Shown: piece by piece, positions 16,704-29,559 of the stretch | Position numbering within the stretch: position 1 is the stretch's first letter | Layout of the letters: every line of letters begins with the position of its first letter | From: JADZAI01 sp046348585 | GTDB lineage: Bacteria > Pseudomonadota > Alphaproteobacteria > Micropepsales > Micropepsaceae | Reading direction: 5' to 3' | NCBI GenBank assembly: GCA_046348585.1 | Contig: JAXMDZ010000014.1 | Span: forward strand, 1 to 64,000 | Length of the DNA: 64,000 bases | The notes under the pieces: generated by a model | What the model was told of the DNA's origin: nothing | The model's database searches: none | What the model saw: the letters and a program-made list of their open reading frames with translations, nothing else | Translations under genes and position numbers: made by a program

Positions 16704-16797
16704 TGGCGGAGCCGGAGGGATTCGAACCCTCGATACGGCTTTACAACCGTATGCCGGTTTAGCAAACCGGTGCCTTCAGCCTCTCGGCCACAGCTCC
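16704..16797 (-). tRNA. tRNA-Ser(GCT)
   Basis: Class II tRNA with a long variable arm. The acceptor GGAGCTG pairs with CGGCTCC, the discriminator is G and CCA is encoded. The anticodon loop TTGCTAA gives GCT for AGC/AGU codons. The T-arm reads GGGTTCGAATCCC. Confidence 0.95.
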
Positions 16798-16860
16798 GCG
16801 CGAGCGGATGCTTCTAGTGGCCGCGCGGCCCCGTGTCGAGAGCGTCTGCGCGCCTCTCGC

Positions 16861-17298
16861 TCAGAAGGCGACGCAATCGGTCTCGTCCAGCCGCAACACC
16901 GAATCCTGCCGGAAACGGGTCTTGTAGGCGGCGCGGATCGCCTCGATCGCCGCTTCCGCCTCGGGCGAGGGCAGATAGAGCACCATGACGACCCGCGAGT
17001 GTTCGCGCACCGTCTTGCCGGTTGCCGCATCGCGCCACTGGCCCGAGGTTTCGTCGACGGTCAGCCCATCGGGGAAGCGGGGCGTCACCTCGGCGTTCAG
17101 GAACGCCGACCATTCGCCGTCGCCGACCATGCCGCCGCCGGGGATCGCCAGTCCGAAATAGAGCTCGGTCCTTCTCATCACCTCGCCACCGGCCGGGCAG
17201 GCGGGCGGCGCAGGGGCGGGCGGCGCGACGGGGCCGGGTGCGGCGCACCCGGCGGCCAGCAGACAAGCGGCCGCCCGAACGATCGATCGTGCGGTCAT
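16861..17298 (-). CDS. DUF3574 lipoprotein
   Basis: 145 residues. The signal peptide carries a probable lipobox (AAGC, with the run continuing AAPGPVAPP), then a Pro/Ala linker and a compact DUF3574 domain (RRTELYFGLAIPGGG ... SRVVMVLYLPSPEAEAAIEAIRAAYKTRF). No function is known for the family. It is divergent from the CBS-domain gene across a region with a 17-bp tandem duplication. Confidence 0.8.
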   Translation of the reverse strand: MTARSIVRAAACLLAAGCAAPGPVAPPAPAPPACPAGGEVMRRTELYFGLAIPGGGMVGDGEWSAFLNAEVTPRFPDGLTVDETSGQWRDAATGKTVREHSRVVMVLYLPSPEAEAAIEAIRAAYKTRFRQDSVLRLDETDCVAF

Positions 17299-17444
17299 GT
17301 TGGCTCCCCCATCGTTTCAGTCTAGGTCCGGCCGGACGCCGGCGCCAGCGGACCGCGTTGCTTGCATCGCCGGTCAAACGGGAGCACGCTTTGCGTTCGC
17401 GGGTGAGCGGACGCAACCCGCAAGATGACGTCCGCCTCCCGCCG

Positions 17445-17478
17445 GCTGCTAGCCAGATCGAGCTGCTAGCCAGATCGA
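17445..17478. repeat. Exact 17-bp tandem duplication
   Basis: GCTGCTAGCCAGATCGA occurs twice with no gap (17445-17461 and 17462-17478), 27 bp upstream of the CBS-domain start. It could be recent replication slippage or a duplicated regulator site. Confidence 0.85.
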
Positions 17479-17504
17479 GGGAGGCCGCGCGAGCGGAAAC
17501 GGAC

Positions 17505-17939
17505 ATGACGGTATCACTCATCCTCAAGCGCAAGGGCGGCGACGTCGTGTCGGTGCGTCCGGACGCGGCGCTGGCGTCGGTCGTGCGGACGCTGGCCGAG
17601 AAGCGCATCGGCGCGGTGCTGGTGACCGATGCGGCGGGCGGCGTCGCGGGCGTGCTGTCGGAACGCGACGTGGTGCGCGCGCTCGCGGGACACGGGCCGG
17701 GGGCGCTCGACATGCCGGTTTCGGCGTTCATGACGGCCGAAGTGATTTCGGCGACCCCGTCCGACACGATCGAGCACGTCATGGAGACGATGACGGTCGG
17801 GCGCTTCCGCCATGTGCCGATCATCGACGGCGGGCGGCTGGTCGGCATCGTCTCGATCGGCGACGTGGTGAAGCGCAGGATCGACGCCGCCGAGCACGAG
17901 GCGCAGGCGCTGCGCGAATACGTGACGCAAGCCGGCTGA
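17505..17939 (+). CDS. Stand-alone CBS-domain pair protein
   Basis: 144 residues forming one Bateman module. CBS1: VVSVRPDAALASVVRTLAEKRIGAVLVTD ... GVLSERDVVRAL. CBS2: ISATPSDTIEHVMETMTVGRFRHVPIIDGGRLVGIVSIGDVVK. Such modules bind adenosine nucleotides and regulate partners or sense energy state. No partner domain is fused. Start ATG 17505 gives the common MTVSLILKRKG N-terminus. Confidence 0.92.
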   Translation: MTVSLILKRKGGDVVSVRPDAALASVVRTLAEKRIGAVLVTDAAGGVAGVLSERDVVRALAGHGPGALDMPVSAFMTAEVISATPSDTIEHVMETMTVGRFRHVPIIDGGRLVGIVSIGDVVKRRIDAAEHEAQALREYVTQAG

Positions 17940-17940
17940 G

Positions 17941-19593
17941 CTAGTTGCGCGAGCCGCGCAGCTCGTTGGCGACGGTGTCGGCCTCGGCGGTTTCGACCGG
18001 CGCGTTCAGCGGCGTGCGGGCCATCATCGCCTCGATGTCGGACTTGGCCTGCATGAAGGCGGCGAGCGAGTCGCCCGCCAACGGCTGATTGGTGTCGAGC
18101 TTGACGCCGGCCGGATTGACCTGGCCGCCGTCGACCAGGATCTCGTAGTGCAGGTGCGGGCCGGTCGACATGCCGGTCGTACCGACATAGCCGATGACCT
18201 GGCCCTGCGTGACCGAGATGCCTTCCTTGATGCCGCGCGCGAAGCCCTGCATGTGGCCGTAGGCGGTCGCGTAGTCGGCGGTGTGGCGGATGCGGACGTA
18301 ATTGCCGTAGCCGCCGGCGCGGCCCGCGACCTCGATGACGCCGTCGCCGCTGGCGAGAATGGGCGTGCCTTCGGGCGCGGCGAAGTCGATGCCCTTGTGC
18401 ATCTTGGAGTAGCCGAGCACCGGGTGCTTGCGCATGCCGAAGCCCGACGACACGCGCGCCGATTCGATGGGCGTGCGCAGCAGCGACTTCTTGATGCTCT
18501 TGCCGTTGGCGTCGAAATACTCGGGCTCGCGTCCCGCCTCGCGCGCATAGCGGTAGAGCGCCTTGCGCTCGCCCTGCAGGGTCAGCGCGGCGAACATGAT
18601 GTCGCCCGACTTCACCGGATTGCCGAACTCGTCGTAGTAGCGCGTGAAGAACACCTCGAAGCCGTCGCCGGCGTGGATGTCGCGCTGGAAGTCGACGTCG
18701 TAGGAGAAGAGGAACATCAGCTGCGAGGTGACGCGGTCCGGCACGCCGGCGGCGCCGGCCGACAGGAACAGGCTCTCGTCGATGACGCCGCTGGCGCGGT
18801 AGAGCTGGGCGGTCAGCTTCTTCTGCACGAGATCGGCGCCATAGGTGCCGTCGTCGTTGCGACGGGCGACGACTTCCTTGTCGACGTCCGGCGAGAAGGC
18901 GAGCGACATCAGCCGGACGCGGCCGGAACTCTCGTCGAGATCGGGCCGGGCGTCGGGGAGCGCGAGCGCGGCGGCACGGATCGGCACTGCGCGCTCGGGC
19001 ACGCCGAGCGTGACGGTCAGGCGATAGCCCTGGCGGATCTGGCGCGGATCGTAGACGGCGCCGATCGCCGCGACGACCGCGGCCGCGTCGTCGCGGGTGG
19101 CGCCGGCGGCCTGCAGCAGGCTCGACAGCGTGTCGCCCTCGGCGACTTTCAGAACCTGGGTGTCGATGCCGGCATAGCTCGGGTCCTCGGGGCCTTCGAT
19201 GCCGGCATAGAGGCTGTCCATCTCGCCGACGAAATCCTCGTCGGCGCCGGAGGGCGAGGGCGCGGAGGCGATGGCGAGGTCGCCGTCGCCGATCTTCTGG
19301 GCCAGCCGGGCGGGGCCGGCGGGCGACAGGGCGGCCCAGGTGAGCGCGAGGCCGGCGACCGCGACGAGGCCGGCGGCCGCGGAGGCCGCCAAAGCGCGCC
19401 GGTCGGCCTGCGGCGCGGCGGCCGGGCGGGCGGGCGAACGATCGTCGAGGTCGAGAAGAGCCAAGTCGGACTCCAGCCTGTCGGGCGGGAATCTATGTGT
19501 CGCTCCGGCGCGTTTGGAAAGGGTTAACGAATGGCCCCGGATTTGAGCCGGACAGGCGTGCGAAGGCGCTTGACAAGAAACCGTCATGCGCAT
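17941..19593 (-). CDS. M23-family peptidoglycan endopeptidase
   Basis: 550 residues. A cytoplasmic N-terminus of about 65 residues precedes a transmembrane helix (ALAASAAAGLVAVAGLALTWAAL). Then come a LysM/OapA-like region (LKVAEGDTLSSLLQAAG) and a C-terminal LytM domain with the zinc motifs HKGIDFAAPEG and GPHLHYEI. It probably cleaves peptide cross-links in the periplasm while anchored in the inner membrane. The start at 19593 is supported by GGGAGG 8 bases upstream; ATG 19587 is a near alternative. The divergent rRNA promoter candidate overlaps this start. Confidence 0.9.
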   Translation of the reverse strand: MRMTVSCQAPSHACPAQIRGHSLTLSKRAGATHRFPPDRLESDLALLDLDDRSPARPAAAPQADRRALAASAAAGLVAVAGLALTWAALSPAGPARLAQKIGDGDLAIASAPSPSGADEDFVGEMDSLYAGIEGPEDPSYAGIDTQVLKVAEGDTLSSLLQAAGATRDDAAAVVAAIGAVYDPRQIRQGYRLTVTLGVPERAVPIRAAALALPDARPDLDESSGRVRLMSLAFSPDVDKEVVARRNDDGTYGADLVQKKLTAQLYRASGVIDESLFLSAGAAGVPDRVTSQLMFLFSYDVDFQRDIHAGDGFEVFFTRYYDEFGNPVKSGDIMFAALTLQGERKALYRYAREAGREPEYFDANGKSIKKSLLRTPIESARVSSGFGMRKHPVLGYSKMHKGIDFAAPEGTPILASGDGVIEVAGRAGGYGNYVRIRHTADYATAYGHMQGFARGIKEGISVTQGQVIGYVGTTGMSTGPHLHYEILVDGGQVNPAGVKLDTNQPLAGDSLAAFMQAKSDIEAMMARTPLNAPVETAEADTVANELRGSRN

Positions 19594-19598
19594 ATTTA
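19570..19598 (+). promoter_or_regulatory. Candidate sigma-70 promoter for the rRNA operon
   Basis: TTGACA (19570-19575), 17 bases, TATTTA (19593-19598). The -35 box is perfect and the spacing optimal. It lies about 420 bp upstream of 16S, a normal distance for rRNA leaders, but overlaps the start of the divergent M23 gene. Confidence 0.45.
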
Positions 19599-20013
19599 CC
19601 GCCTCCCGCTCGACGGAAGCGTGCCTCGCGCACGAAGCCCCGATGCGGCCGGTTCGACCGGACCTCTCTTTTCGCAGCTTTGGCGCGCTTCGGGCTACGC
19701 CCGATGGGGAAGGTTTTGTCGGTCCGGACGCTGATTGACATAGTTGAGATTATTGGAAGGGCGACGCAGGCGGCGGGGTTTGGCTGTTTGGTTTGGGGCT
19801 TTAGGGCTTTGGGCTGGATGGCTGGATTGGCTGGATTGTGTTGCTTGGACAGGACGCAGAAGCGGAATGCCTGGGACTGGTTGGCTTTAGGGCTGTCTGG
19901 TTTTGGGAACTATCTGCTTTTGAGTTTTGATATGCGACGCAGTTTAGTACATGGGGCTTGGATGAGACTTGGCGCCTTGGGGGAACCCAAAGGGAGCCGA
20001 AGTTCTTTCGTTA
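19599..20013 (+). other. rRNA operon leader, G/T-rich, no gene seen
   Basis: About 415 bp between the candidate promoter and 16S. The segment 19775-19930 is strikingly rich in G and T on this strand, with runs such as GGGGTTTGG and repeats of GGCTGGATTG. A hairpin with arms AAGTTCT and AGAACTT spans the start of 16S (20000-20019) and may guide processing. No protein-coding gene is supported. Confidence 0.6.
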
Positions 20014-21502
<1,489 letters not shown>

Positions 21503-21790
21503 CTAAGGATGGAAAGCTTGAAGCCTGACCGGCTTGCCGGTCACAGGGGTTTCCAGCCTTCCTCATTAGACATAACGCCAAGACGGCGGCGCCCATTGAG
21601 GGTGTCGCGAGATCTGGCACGCCGGGCTTCGGCCTGGCTTTCTGTGAAGTCCCATGCCGCCGCCTTCGCCGCCCTTCCAATCCGAGACGTTTCCCGCATG
21701 GGGCATTGGTCCTTGCGGGGGCGTCTTCAGGACGCATTGGGGCATGCGCTCGGAACTTGAGTGAACGCCGGCCGGCCTGTCGAGGGTTGA
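21503..21790 (+). other. 16S-tRNA-Ile spacer
   Basis: 288 bp of transcribed spacer with several short GC hairpins. No gene is supported. Confidence 0.7.
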
Positions 21791-21867
<77 letters not shown>

Positions 21868-21942
21868 TTCCAATCCGGTCGTGGCGAAGCGGGCGAGAGC
21901 CGTTCGCAACAGGCGCGGCCGAACGCTCCGGTGGAGCGTTCC

Positions 21943-22018
21943 GGGGCTGTAGCTCAGTTGGGAGAGCGCGTGCTTTGCAAGCATGAGGTCATCGGTTCGA
22001 TCCCGTTCGGCTCCACCA
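21943..22018 (+). tRNA. tRNA-Ala(TGC)
   Basis: 76 nt. The acceptor GGGGCTG pairs with CGGCTCC, keeping the alanine G3-T70 wobble region, with encoded CCA. The anticodon loop TTTGCAA gives TGC. It follows tRNA-Ile by 75 bp. Confidence 0.97.
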
Positions 22019-22396
22019 TCTTCGTTCGAGCGCGCTTTGGCGCGCGGCTCCGGGGATGGGATGGCGTCCTGTTGAAGAGATACCGCGGCGGCTTCGGCTG
22101 CCGTGTGCCGCCTTCGGGCGGCGCAGGGGGCACCCCGCGGCTAACTGACATTGTGAAGAGAGGTTGACGATCTGAGGCGCCGGGACGTGTTCCGGCAGGC
22201 CGATGGAGGACCATTCCCTCGTACGGAATGGCGCACCGCCATGGCTGGGGCTTCGGATCGGAAACGAACAATCTGGTCTTGAAGTTGGATCCGGATGGCG
22301 CGGCCGTCGATCGGGAAACCCGGTCGTGCGTCGGCGGCGCTGCGTTGGCGGGAAGTCTAGCCGGCTTCCTGTTCAAGCGATCCTGACGCGGAAAGC
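22019..22396 (+). other. tRNA-Ala-23S spacer
   Basis: 378 bp. It holds hairpins such as GCCGCC-TTCG-GGCGGC near 22107-22122. The last bases (GAAAGCGATCAAGC, 22391-22404) pair perfectly with 25109-25122 beyond the 3' end of 23S, the expected RNase III processing stem. No gene is supported. Confidence 0.7.
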
Positions 22397-25118
<2,722 letters not shown>

Positions 25119-25221
25119 TTTCTCCGACAGGATCCCGTCCTGCGAGACGCGCCCTAACGGGCGCTCCTCAGGGATGAGGAACGCAGAACCAGGTCCAACT
25201 CCAAAACCAGATTGTTCATCG

Positions 25222-25291
25222 CACCGCGACGCAGGCGAGAGCCTCAGTTCGCAACCCACACCGCGAAGCAGGCGTGAGCCTGTTCGCAACC
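25222..25291 (+). repeat. Two imperfect ~34-nt repeats, each a hairpin, in the 23S-5S spacer
   Basis: Copies 25222-25256 and 25259-25291 both start CACCGCGA and end GTTCGCAACC. Each contains AGGC-N4-GCCT (loops GAGA and GTGA). They probably form tandem stem-loops in the precursor RNA. Confidence 0.65.
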
Positions 25292-25308
25292 AATACCTGT
25301 GCTTCGCC

Positions 25309-25426
25309 GGCTTGAGCGGCCATGCAGGGGCCTTCCACCCGATCCCATCCCGAACTCGGCCGTTAAATCCCCCAGCAGCAATGATACTGCGTCCTAAGGC
25401 GCGGGAAAGTAGCCCGCTGCCAAGCC
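25309..25426 (+). rRNA. rrf: 5S ribosomal RNA
   Basis: About 118 nt. GGCTTG at the 5' end pairs with CAAGCC at the 3' end. The core ACCCGATCCCATCCCGAACTC is diagnostic. Ends are approximate by a few bases. Confidence 0.9.
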
Positions 25427-25529
25427 TGCCAAGCACACGACCTGCAACCTCTCCTCACAGCGCCAGGACAACGGGCCACAAGCCCAACGCCCATGCGCCA
25501 GAGCCAAACAACGGCTCGCATATCGTCCA

Positions 25530-25606
<77 letters not shown>

Positions 25607-25624
25607 AAATCACCACCACGCACA

Positions 25625-25648
25625 AAGCCCGCCTCGAAAGGCGGGCTT
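25625..25648 (+). terminator. Intrinsic-type terminator of the rRNA operon
   Basis: Ten-bp perfect stem AAGCCCGCCT / AGGCGGGCTT with loop CGAA, 18 bp after tRNA-fMet. The 3' tract is short (TTCG), so it may act with Rho or as a strong pause. Confidence 0.7.
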
Positions 25649-25745
25649 CGCGATTCATGGCGGGCGCAATCCTTTGCGATCCGGCCAAGCTGCGCTATGC
25701 GGGACGAGAGCGGCGCCGGCGTTACGAGCGCCAGGGGAGGTCAGT

Positions 25746-27068
25746 GTGGCGGCACCAGGCAAGGCGACATCGGGCGCGGCGGACGGCGGGTATTCGACCC
25801 TCTATCGCAACTACGTCCTCGTCCTGCTGACGCTCGTCTATGTGACGAACTATGCCGACCGCTCGATCCTCTCGACGCTGACGCAGCCGATCAAGACGGA
25901 GTTCGGCCTCTCCGATGCGATGATGGGCGCGATGGGCGGCATCGCCTTCGCGCTGTTCTACACGACCGCCGGGCTTCCGGTCGCGATGCTGGCCGACCGC
26001 GCCAGCCGCACGCGCATCATGGCGGGCGCGGCTGCGATCTGGTCGTTCTTCACGGTCCTCTGCGGCGTTGCGACGAGCGCCTGGCAGCTCTTCCTGGCGC
26101 GGATCGGCGTCGGCATCGGCGAAGCGGGCGGCTCGCCGCCGGCCCATTCGATGATCTCCGATCTCTTCCCGCCGAAGTCGCGCGCGACCGCGCTGTCGAT
26201 CTATGCGCTCGGCGTGCCGCTCGGCTTCGCGGCCGGCAGCTTCATCGGCGCGCCGGTCGCCGAGGCCTATGGCTGGCGCACGGCCTTCCTGGTGCTCGGC
26301 CTGCCGGGCCTGTTCCTGGCGCTGTTGGTCTGGCTGACGGTGCGCGAGCCGAAGCGCGGCCACTCCGACCATGGCGACGGCGCCCTTCAAGTTCTGCCGG
26401 AGGGGCCGGCCCCGTCGCTGAAGACGGTGCTCGCCTTCATGGCGTCGCAGCGGGCGCTCGTGCATGTCATCGCCGGGGCGACGATCGTGACGATCACCGG
26501 CTATGCCGGCGTCAACTGGAACGCCGCATTCCTGATGCGCTCGCACGGACTGACGCTGACGGAGGCCGGGTTCTATCTCGGTCTGGTCGCCATCTTTGCG
26601 AGCACGGCGGGCACGTTCCTCGGCGGCGTCCTCGCCGATACGCTCGGCAAGCGCGATCGCCGCTGGAACAGCTGGATCATCGCACTGGCGTATGCGGTCG
26701 GCCTGCCGATCGGCGCGTTCGCCCTGACGACCGACGATACGAATCTGGCGATGTGGCTGCTGCCGGTTCCGGTGCTGGTCTCAGGCGTCTATCTCGGCCC
26801 GACCTTCGCCATGGTGCAGAACCTTGTCGGCGTGCGGATGAGGGCGCTGGCGTCGGCCATCCTGCTCTTCGTCATCAACCTGATCGGCATGGGCCTGGGG
26901 CCGTGGATCACCGGGATGCTGAGCGACTACTTCGCCGCCGATTTCGGCCAGCACGCGCTGCGCAGCGCGCTCTTCCTGGTGGGCTTCCTCAATATCTGGG
27001 GCATCTTCCACTACTGGCGCGCCGGCCGGAGCCTGGTCGCCGGCTACGAGCGGGCGCTGACCGCCTGA
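25746..27068 (+). CDS. MFS transporter, spinster-like
   Basis: 440 residues, about 12 membrane helices. Motif A between helices 2 and 3 reads GLPVAMLADRASRTRI, and FLARIGVGIGEAGGSPPAHSMISDLFP is characteristic of the spinster-like MFS group. The GTG start at 25746 is chosen because GGGGAGG lies 5 bases upstream. The cargo is unknown; spinster relatives move lipids or organic acids. It follows the rRNA terminator and is a separate transcription unit. Confidence 0.9.
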   Translation: MAAPGKATSGAADGGYSTLYRNYVLVLLTLVYVTNYADRSILSTLTQPIKTEFGLSDAMMGAMGGIAFALFYTTAGLPVAMLADRASRTRIMAGAAAIWSFFTVLCGVATSAWQLFLARIGVGIGEAGGSPPAHSMISDLFPPKSRATALSIYALGVPLGFAAGSFIGAPVAEAYGWRTAFLVLGLPGLFLALLVWLTVREPKRGHSDHGDGALQVLPEGPAPSLKTVLAFMASQRALVHVIAGATIVTITGYAGVNWNAAFLMRSHGLTLTEAGFYLGLVAIFASTAGTFLGGVLADTLGKRDRRWNSWIIALAYAVGLPIGAFALTTDDTNLAMWLLPVPVLVSGVYLGPTFAMVQNLVGVRMRALASAILLFVINLIGMGLGPWITGMLSDYFAADFGQHALRSALFLVGFLNIWGIFHYWRAGRSLVAGYERALTA

Positions 27069-27075
27069 GCGGCGG

Positions 27076-27975
27076 TCAGATCTTGACCAGCGTCGCCTCG
27101 GCGTAGTGGGCGTGCAGCTTCGTCAGCAGACGGAGCAGATGCAGCACGACGAAGAATAGCAGGAAGCCGGTGATCATCATCAGCACGACGCCGAGCGGCG
27201 TGTGCGAGAAGGCGTCGAGGCCGGCGTCGCCGAAGCGCACATGGTCGCGCCCGGTGATTGTCTCGGCGACCGGCGCGGCCACCAGCGCCAGCGAGAGCGC
27301 GAGCCCGACGACCGCGATCACGAAATAGGCGATGCCGAGCGGGAATTGCAGAACCATGTAGAACATCGTCGACCAGGTGCGCCGGTCGACCAGCATGGCG
27401 CGGACACGCGGCCAGAGGCCCCTGATCGGTTCCTCCGACGGCAGGCGGCGCGGCATGCGCTGTCCCAGCAGCAGCTCGACGATGCGTCCCTCCAGCAAAG
27501 CGAAGATCCGCACCGAGGCGATGAAGAGCAGCGTGAACGGCACGCCGACGACGAGGATCGAAAAAACCGCCGACAGCGACAGGCCGACCGTCACCCAGAC
27601 GAAATAGAAGATGCCGACGGGCAGGGCGATCAAGGCATAGAGCAGGCCGCCATAGGCGCGCGGATCGAGGGCGATCGAGAAGAAACCGCGGCGCGGCGGC
27701 AGGTTCAGATGCGCCCGGCGCTCGAACCGCGCCTCGACCGCGCGGTATTCGGCGGCGACTTCCTCGGGCCGGCCGAAGCTGCGGGTGACGCGGGCGATGA
27801 TCTCGGATTCGGGCTTGTAGGCGTCGAGCGCGACTTCCTCGCGCAGATAGTCCTCGGCGTCGCCCAGCGCGTCCTGGATGAGGGCCGGGGGCGCTCCGGC
27901 GAGCGCGGCGCGCAGCTGGCGCAGATAGTCGTCGACGGTACGCGGGGCCGTATCGGAATGCGGTCTGGGCTTCAT
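27076..27975 (-). CDS. Membrane sensor-domain protein paired with PadR
   Basis: 299 residues. The N-terminal ~90 residues are soluble and DUF1700-like (DDYLRQLRAALAGAPPALIQDALGDAEDYLREEV ... SFGRPEEVAAEYR). Four membrane helices follow in two pairs (ALIALPVGIFYFVWVTVGLSL; FPLGIAYFVIAVVGLALSLAL), the putative sensor-domain pattern. It overlaps the PadR gene by 4 bp (ATGA), the usual pairing for this family. It probably senses membrane or envelope state; the signal is unknown. Confidence 0.82.
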   Translation of the reverse strand: MKPRPHSDTAPRTVDDYLRQLRAALAGAPPALIQDALGDAEDYLREEVALDAYKPESEIIARVTRSFGRPEEVAAEYRAVEARFERRAHLNLPPRRGFFSIALDPRAYGGLLYALIALPVGIFYFVWVTVGLSLSAVFSILVVGVPFTLLFIASVRIFALLEGRIVELLLGQRMPRRLPSEEPIRGLWPRVRAMLVDRRTWSTMFYMVLQFPLGIAYFVIAVVGLALSLALVAAPVAETITGRDHVRFGDAGLDAFSHTPLGVVLMMITGFLLFFVVLHLLRLLTKLHAHYAEATLVKI

Positions 27976-28349
27976 GGCCGGGCGGTCTCCGTGGGGGCGG
28001 CGGCGGCCCGGATGACGAGATGGGCGGCGCGCCAGCGTTCCTGCCCGACCGACAGCAGGGCCCGGCCGCGCGAGGCGAGCGCGTAGAGCGGCCGCCGGCC
28101 GGGGCCGCTGTCGGCGATGGCGATGGCGCCGTCGAATTCCAGTTCGTGCATGACGGCGTAGAGCGTGGCGTGCTTGAAGGGCAGCACCGGCTCGCCGGCG
28201 ATCGTCGCGGCCCGTTCGATCCGCCGCAACAGGTCGCGGGTGGTCGCCGGGCCTTCCGCCTTCAGATTCCCGAGCGCCGCGAAGGCCGCGGCTTCCGCCT
28301 CGAAGCTCGCCGTATCCAGCAGCGAGGGCGGTTCCGGGAATCGCGGCAT
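27972..28349 (-). CDS. PadR-family transcriptional regulator
   Basis: 125 residues. The winged helix resembles PadR (RRIERAATIAGEPVLPFKHATLYAVMHELEFDGAIAIADSGPGRRPLYALASRG), including the YAVMHELEFDG recognition region and the beta-wing ending in YALASRGRALL. AAGGAG lies 5 bases before the ATG. It is co-translated with the downstream sensor protein and divergent from the dehydratase gene, either of which it may regulate. Confidence 0.85.
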   Translation of the reverse strand: MPRFPEPPSLLDTASFEAEAAAFAALGNLKAEGPATTRDLLRRIERAATIAGEPVLPFKHATLYAVMHELEFDGAIAIADSGPGRRPLYALASRGRALLSVGQERWRAAHLVIRAAAAPTETARP

Positions 28350-28445
28350 GTGGGCTCCTTGTTTGACGCGATTGTGATTGTCAGCCGGGATGGCGTCTGT
28401 CATCGCCGTCACAATTGAAGGCCTGCGCCCGGAGAAACGCCAGCC

Positions 28446-29417
28446 ATGACGCCGCAATTCCTGCCCACGATCGACGATGTCCGGGCCGCAGCCCGCCGCC
28501 TGCGGGGCGTGGCGACACGGACCCCGCTGCTGCCGGCCCCGGGGCTTGAGGAGCGGCTGGGGCGGCCGGTCTTCGTGAAGGCCGAGTCGCTGCAGCTGAC
28601 CGGCTCGTTCAAGTTCCGCGGAGCCTGGAACCGGATCGCGGCGCTGACGCCCGCCGAGCGGGCGCCCGGCGTCGTCGCCTTCTCGTCCGGCAATCACGCC
28701 CAGGGCGTAGCGGCGGCAGCCCGCATGCATGGCATCGCGGCGGCCATCGTCATGCCGTCGGATGCGCCAAGGGTGAAGGTCGAAGGCACGCGGGCCTGGG
28801 GCGGCGAGGTCCATTTCTACGACCGGGCGCGCGACAGCCGCGAGGAGATGGCGGCCCGGCTCGCCGCCGAGCGGGGCGCGGTGCTCATTCCGGCCTTCGA
28901 CGATCCCTTCGTCATCGCCGGGCAGGGGACGGCCGGGCTGGAGATCGCGGCGGGAATCGCCGCGCTGGGGCACAGGCTGGAGGCCGTGGTGACGCCGGTC
29001 GGCGGCGGCGGCCTCGCCAGCGGCCTTGCGCTCGCGCTGGAGGCCGCCGCGCCGGGCGCGCGGCTCTATGGCGCGGAGCCGGAAGGGTTCGACGATCTGC
29101 GCCGCTCGCTCGCCGAGGGCCGGATCGCCGGCAACGAGCGCAAGACCGGCTCGATCCAGGACGCGCTGCTCAGCCCCTCGGTCTGCGAGCGGACCTTCCG
29201 CATCCTCAAACCCCGCATGGCGGCGGCCTTCGCGGTCGCCGACGTTGAGGCGGAAGCGGCGATGGCCTGGGCGGCGCGGCACCTGAAGCTGGTCGCCGAG
29301 CCGGGCGGGGCCGCGGCCCTGGCGGCGGTGCTGGCGGACCGGGTACCGGCCGGCGAGGGCGCAATTGTCATCGTTCTGTCAGGCGGGAACGCCGAGCCTG
29401 TGACCGCCGCTGCCTAA
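28446..29417 (+). CDS. PLP-dependent threonine/serine dehydratase-like enzyme
   Basis: 323 residues, fold-type II PLP enzyme. Lys56 in LTGSFKFRGA forms the Schiff base; SSGNHAQG and the phosphate-binding PVGGGGLASG follow. The end LSGGNAEP is typical. Without a C-terminal ACT domain it resembles catabolic threonine/serine dehydratases or serine racemases rather than biosynthetic IlvA. It lies divergent from the PadR pair. Confidence 0.9.
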   Translation: MTPQFLPTIDDVRAAARRLRGVATRTPLLPAPGLEERLGRPVFVKAESLQLTGSFKFRGAWNRIAALTPAERAPGVVAFSSGNHAQGVAAAARMHGIAAAIVMPSDAPRVKVEGTRAWGGEVHFYDRARDSREEMAARLAAERGAVLIPAFDDPFVIAGQGTAGLEIAAGIAALGHRLEAVVTPVGGGGLASGLALALEAAAPGARLYGAEPEGFDDLRRSLAEGRIAGNERKTGSIQDALLSPSVCERTFRILKPRMAAAFAVADVEAEAAMAWAARHLKLVAEPGGAAALAAVLADRVPAGEGAIVIVLSGGNAEPVTAAA

Positions 29418-29559
29418 GGCGCAAATTGCGGCGTTCTGCCGCAGGGGACGGCCAGCCGTACAGTTCCCATTCAGCCAATTCGGTTTAAGAGTCGCGCGTG
29501 ATGCGTTGCGGTGCGCCGATAGGGATGGCACGCCGACTGACCGTGCAAAGGGAGATACC

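Noticed and set aside
19735..19740. A second TTGACA in the rRNA leader
   Set aside because: No acceptable -10 element 16-18 bases downstream.
28371..28415. Inverted ATTGTGA / TCACAAT between the PadR and dehydratase genes
   Set aside because: Arms of 7 bp separated by 31 bp are likely by chance and too far apart for a typical PadR site.
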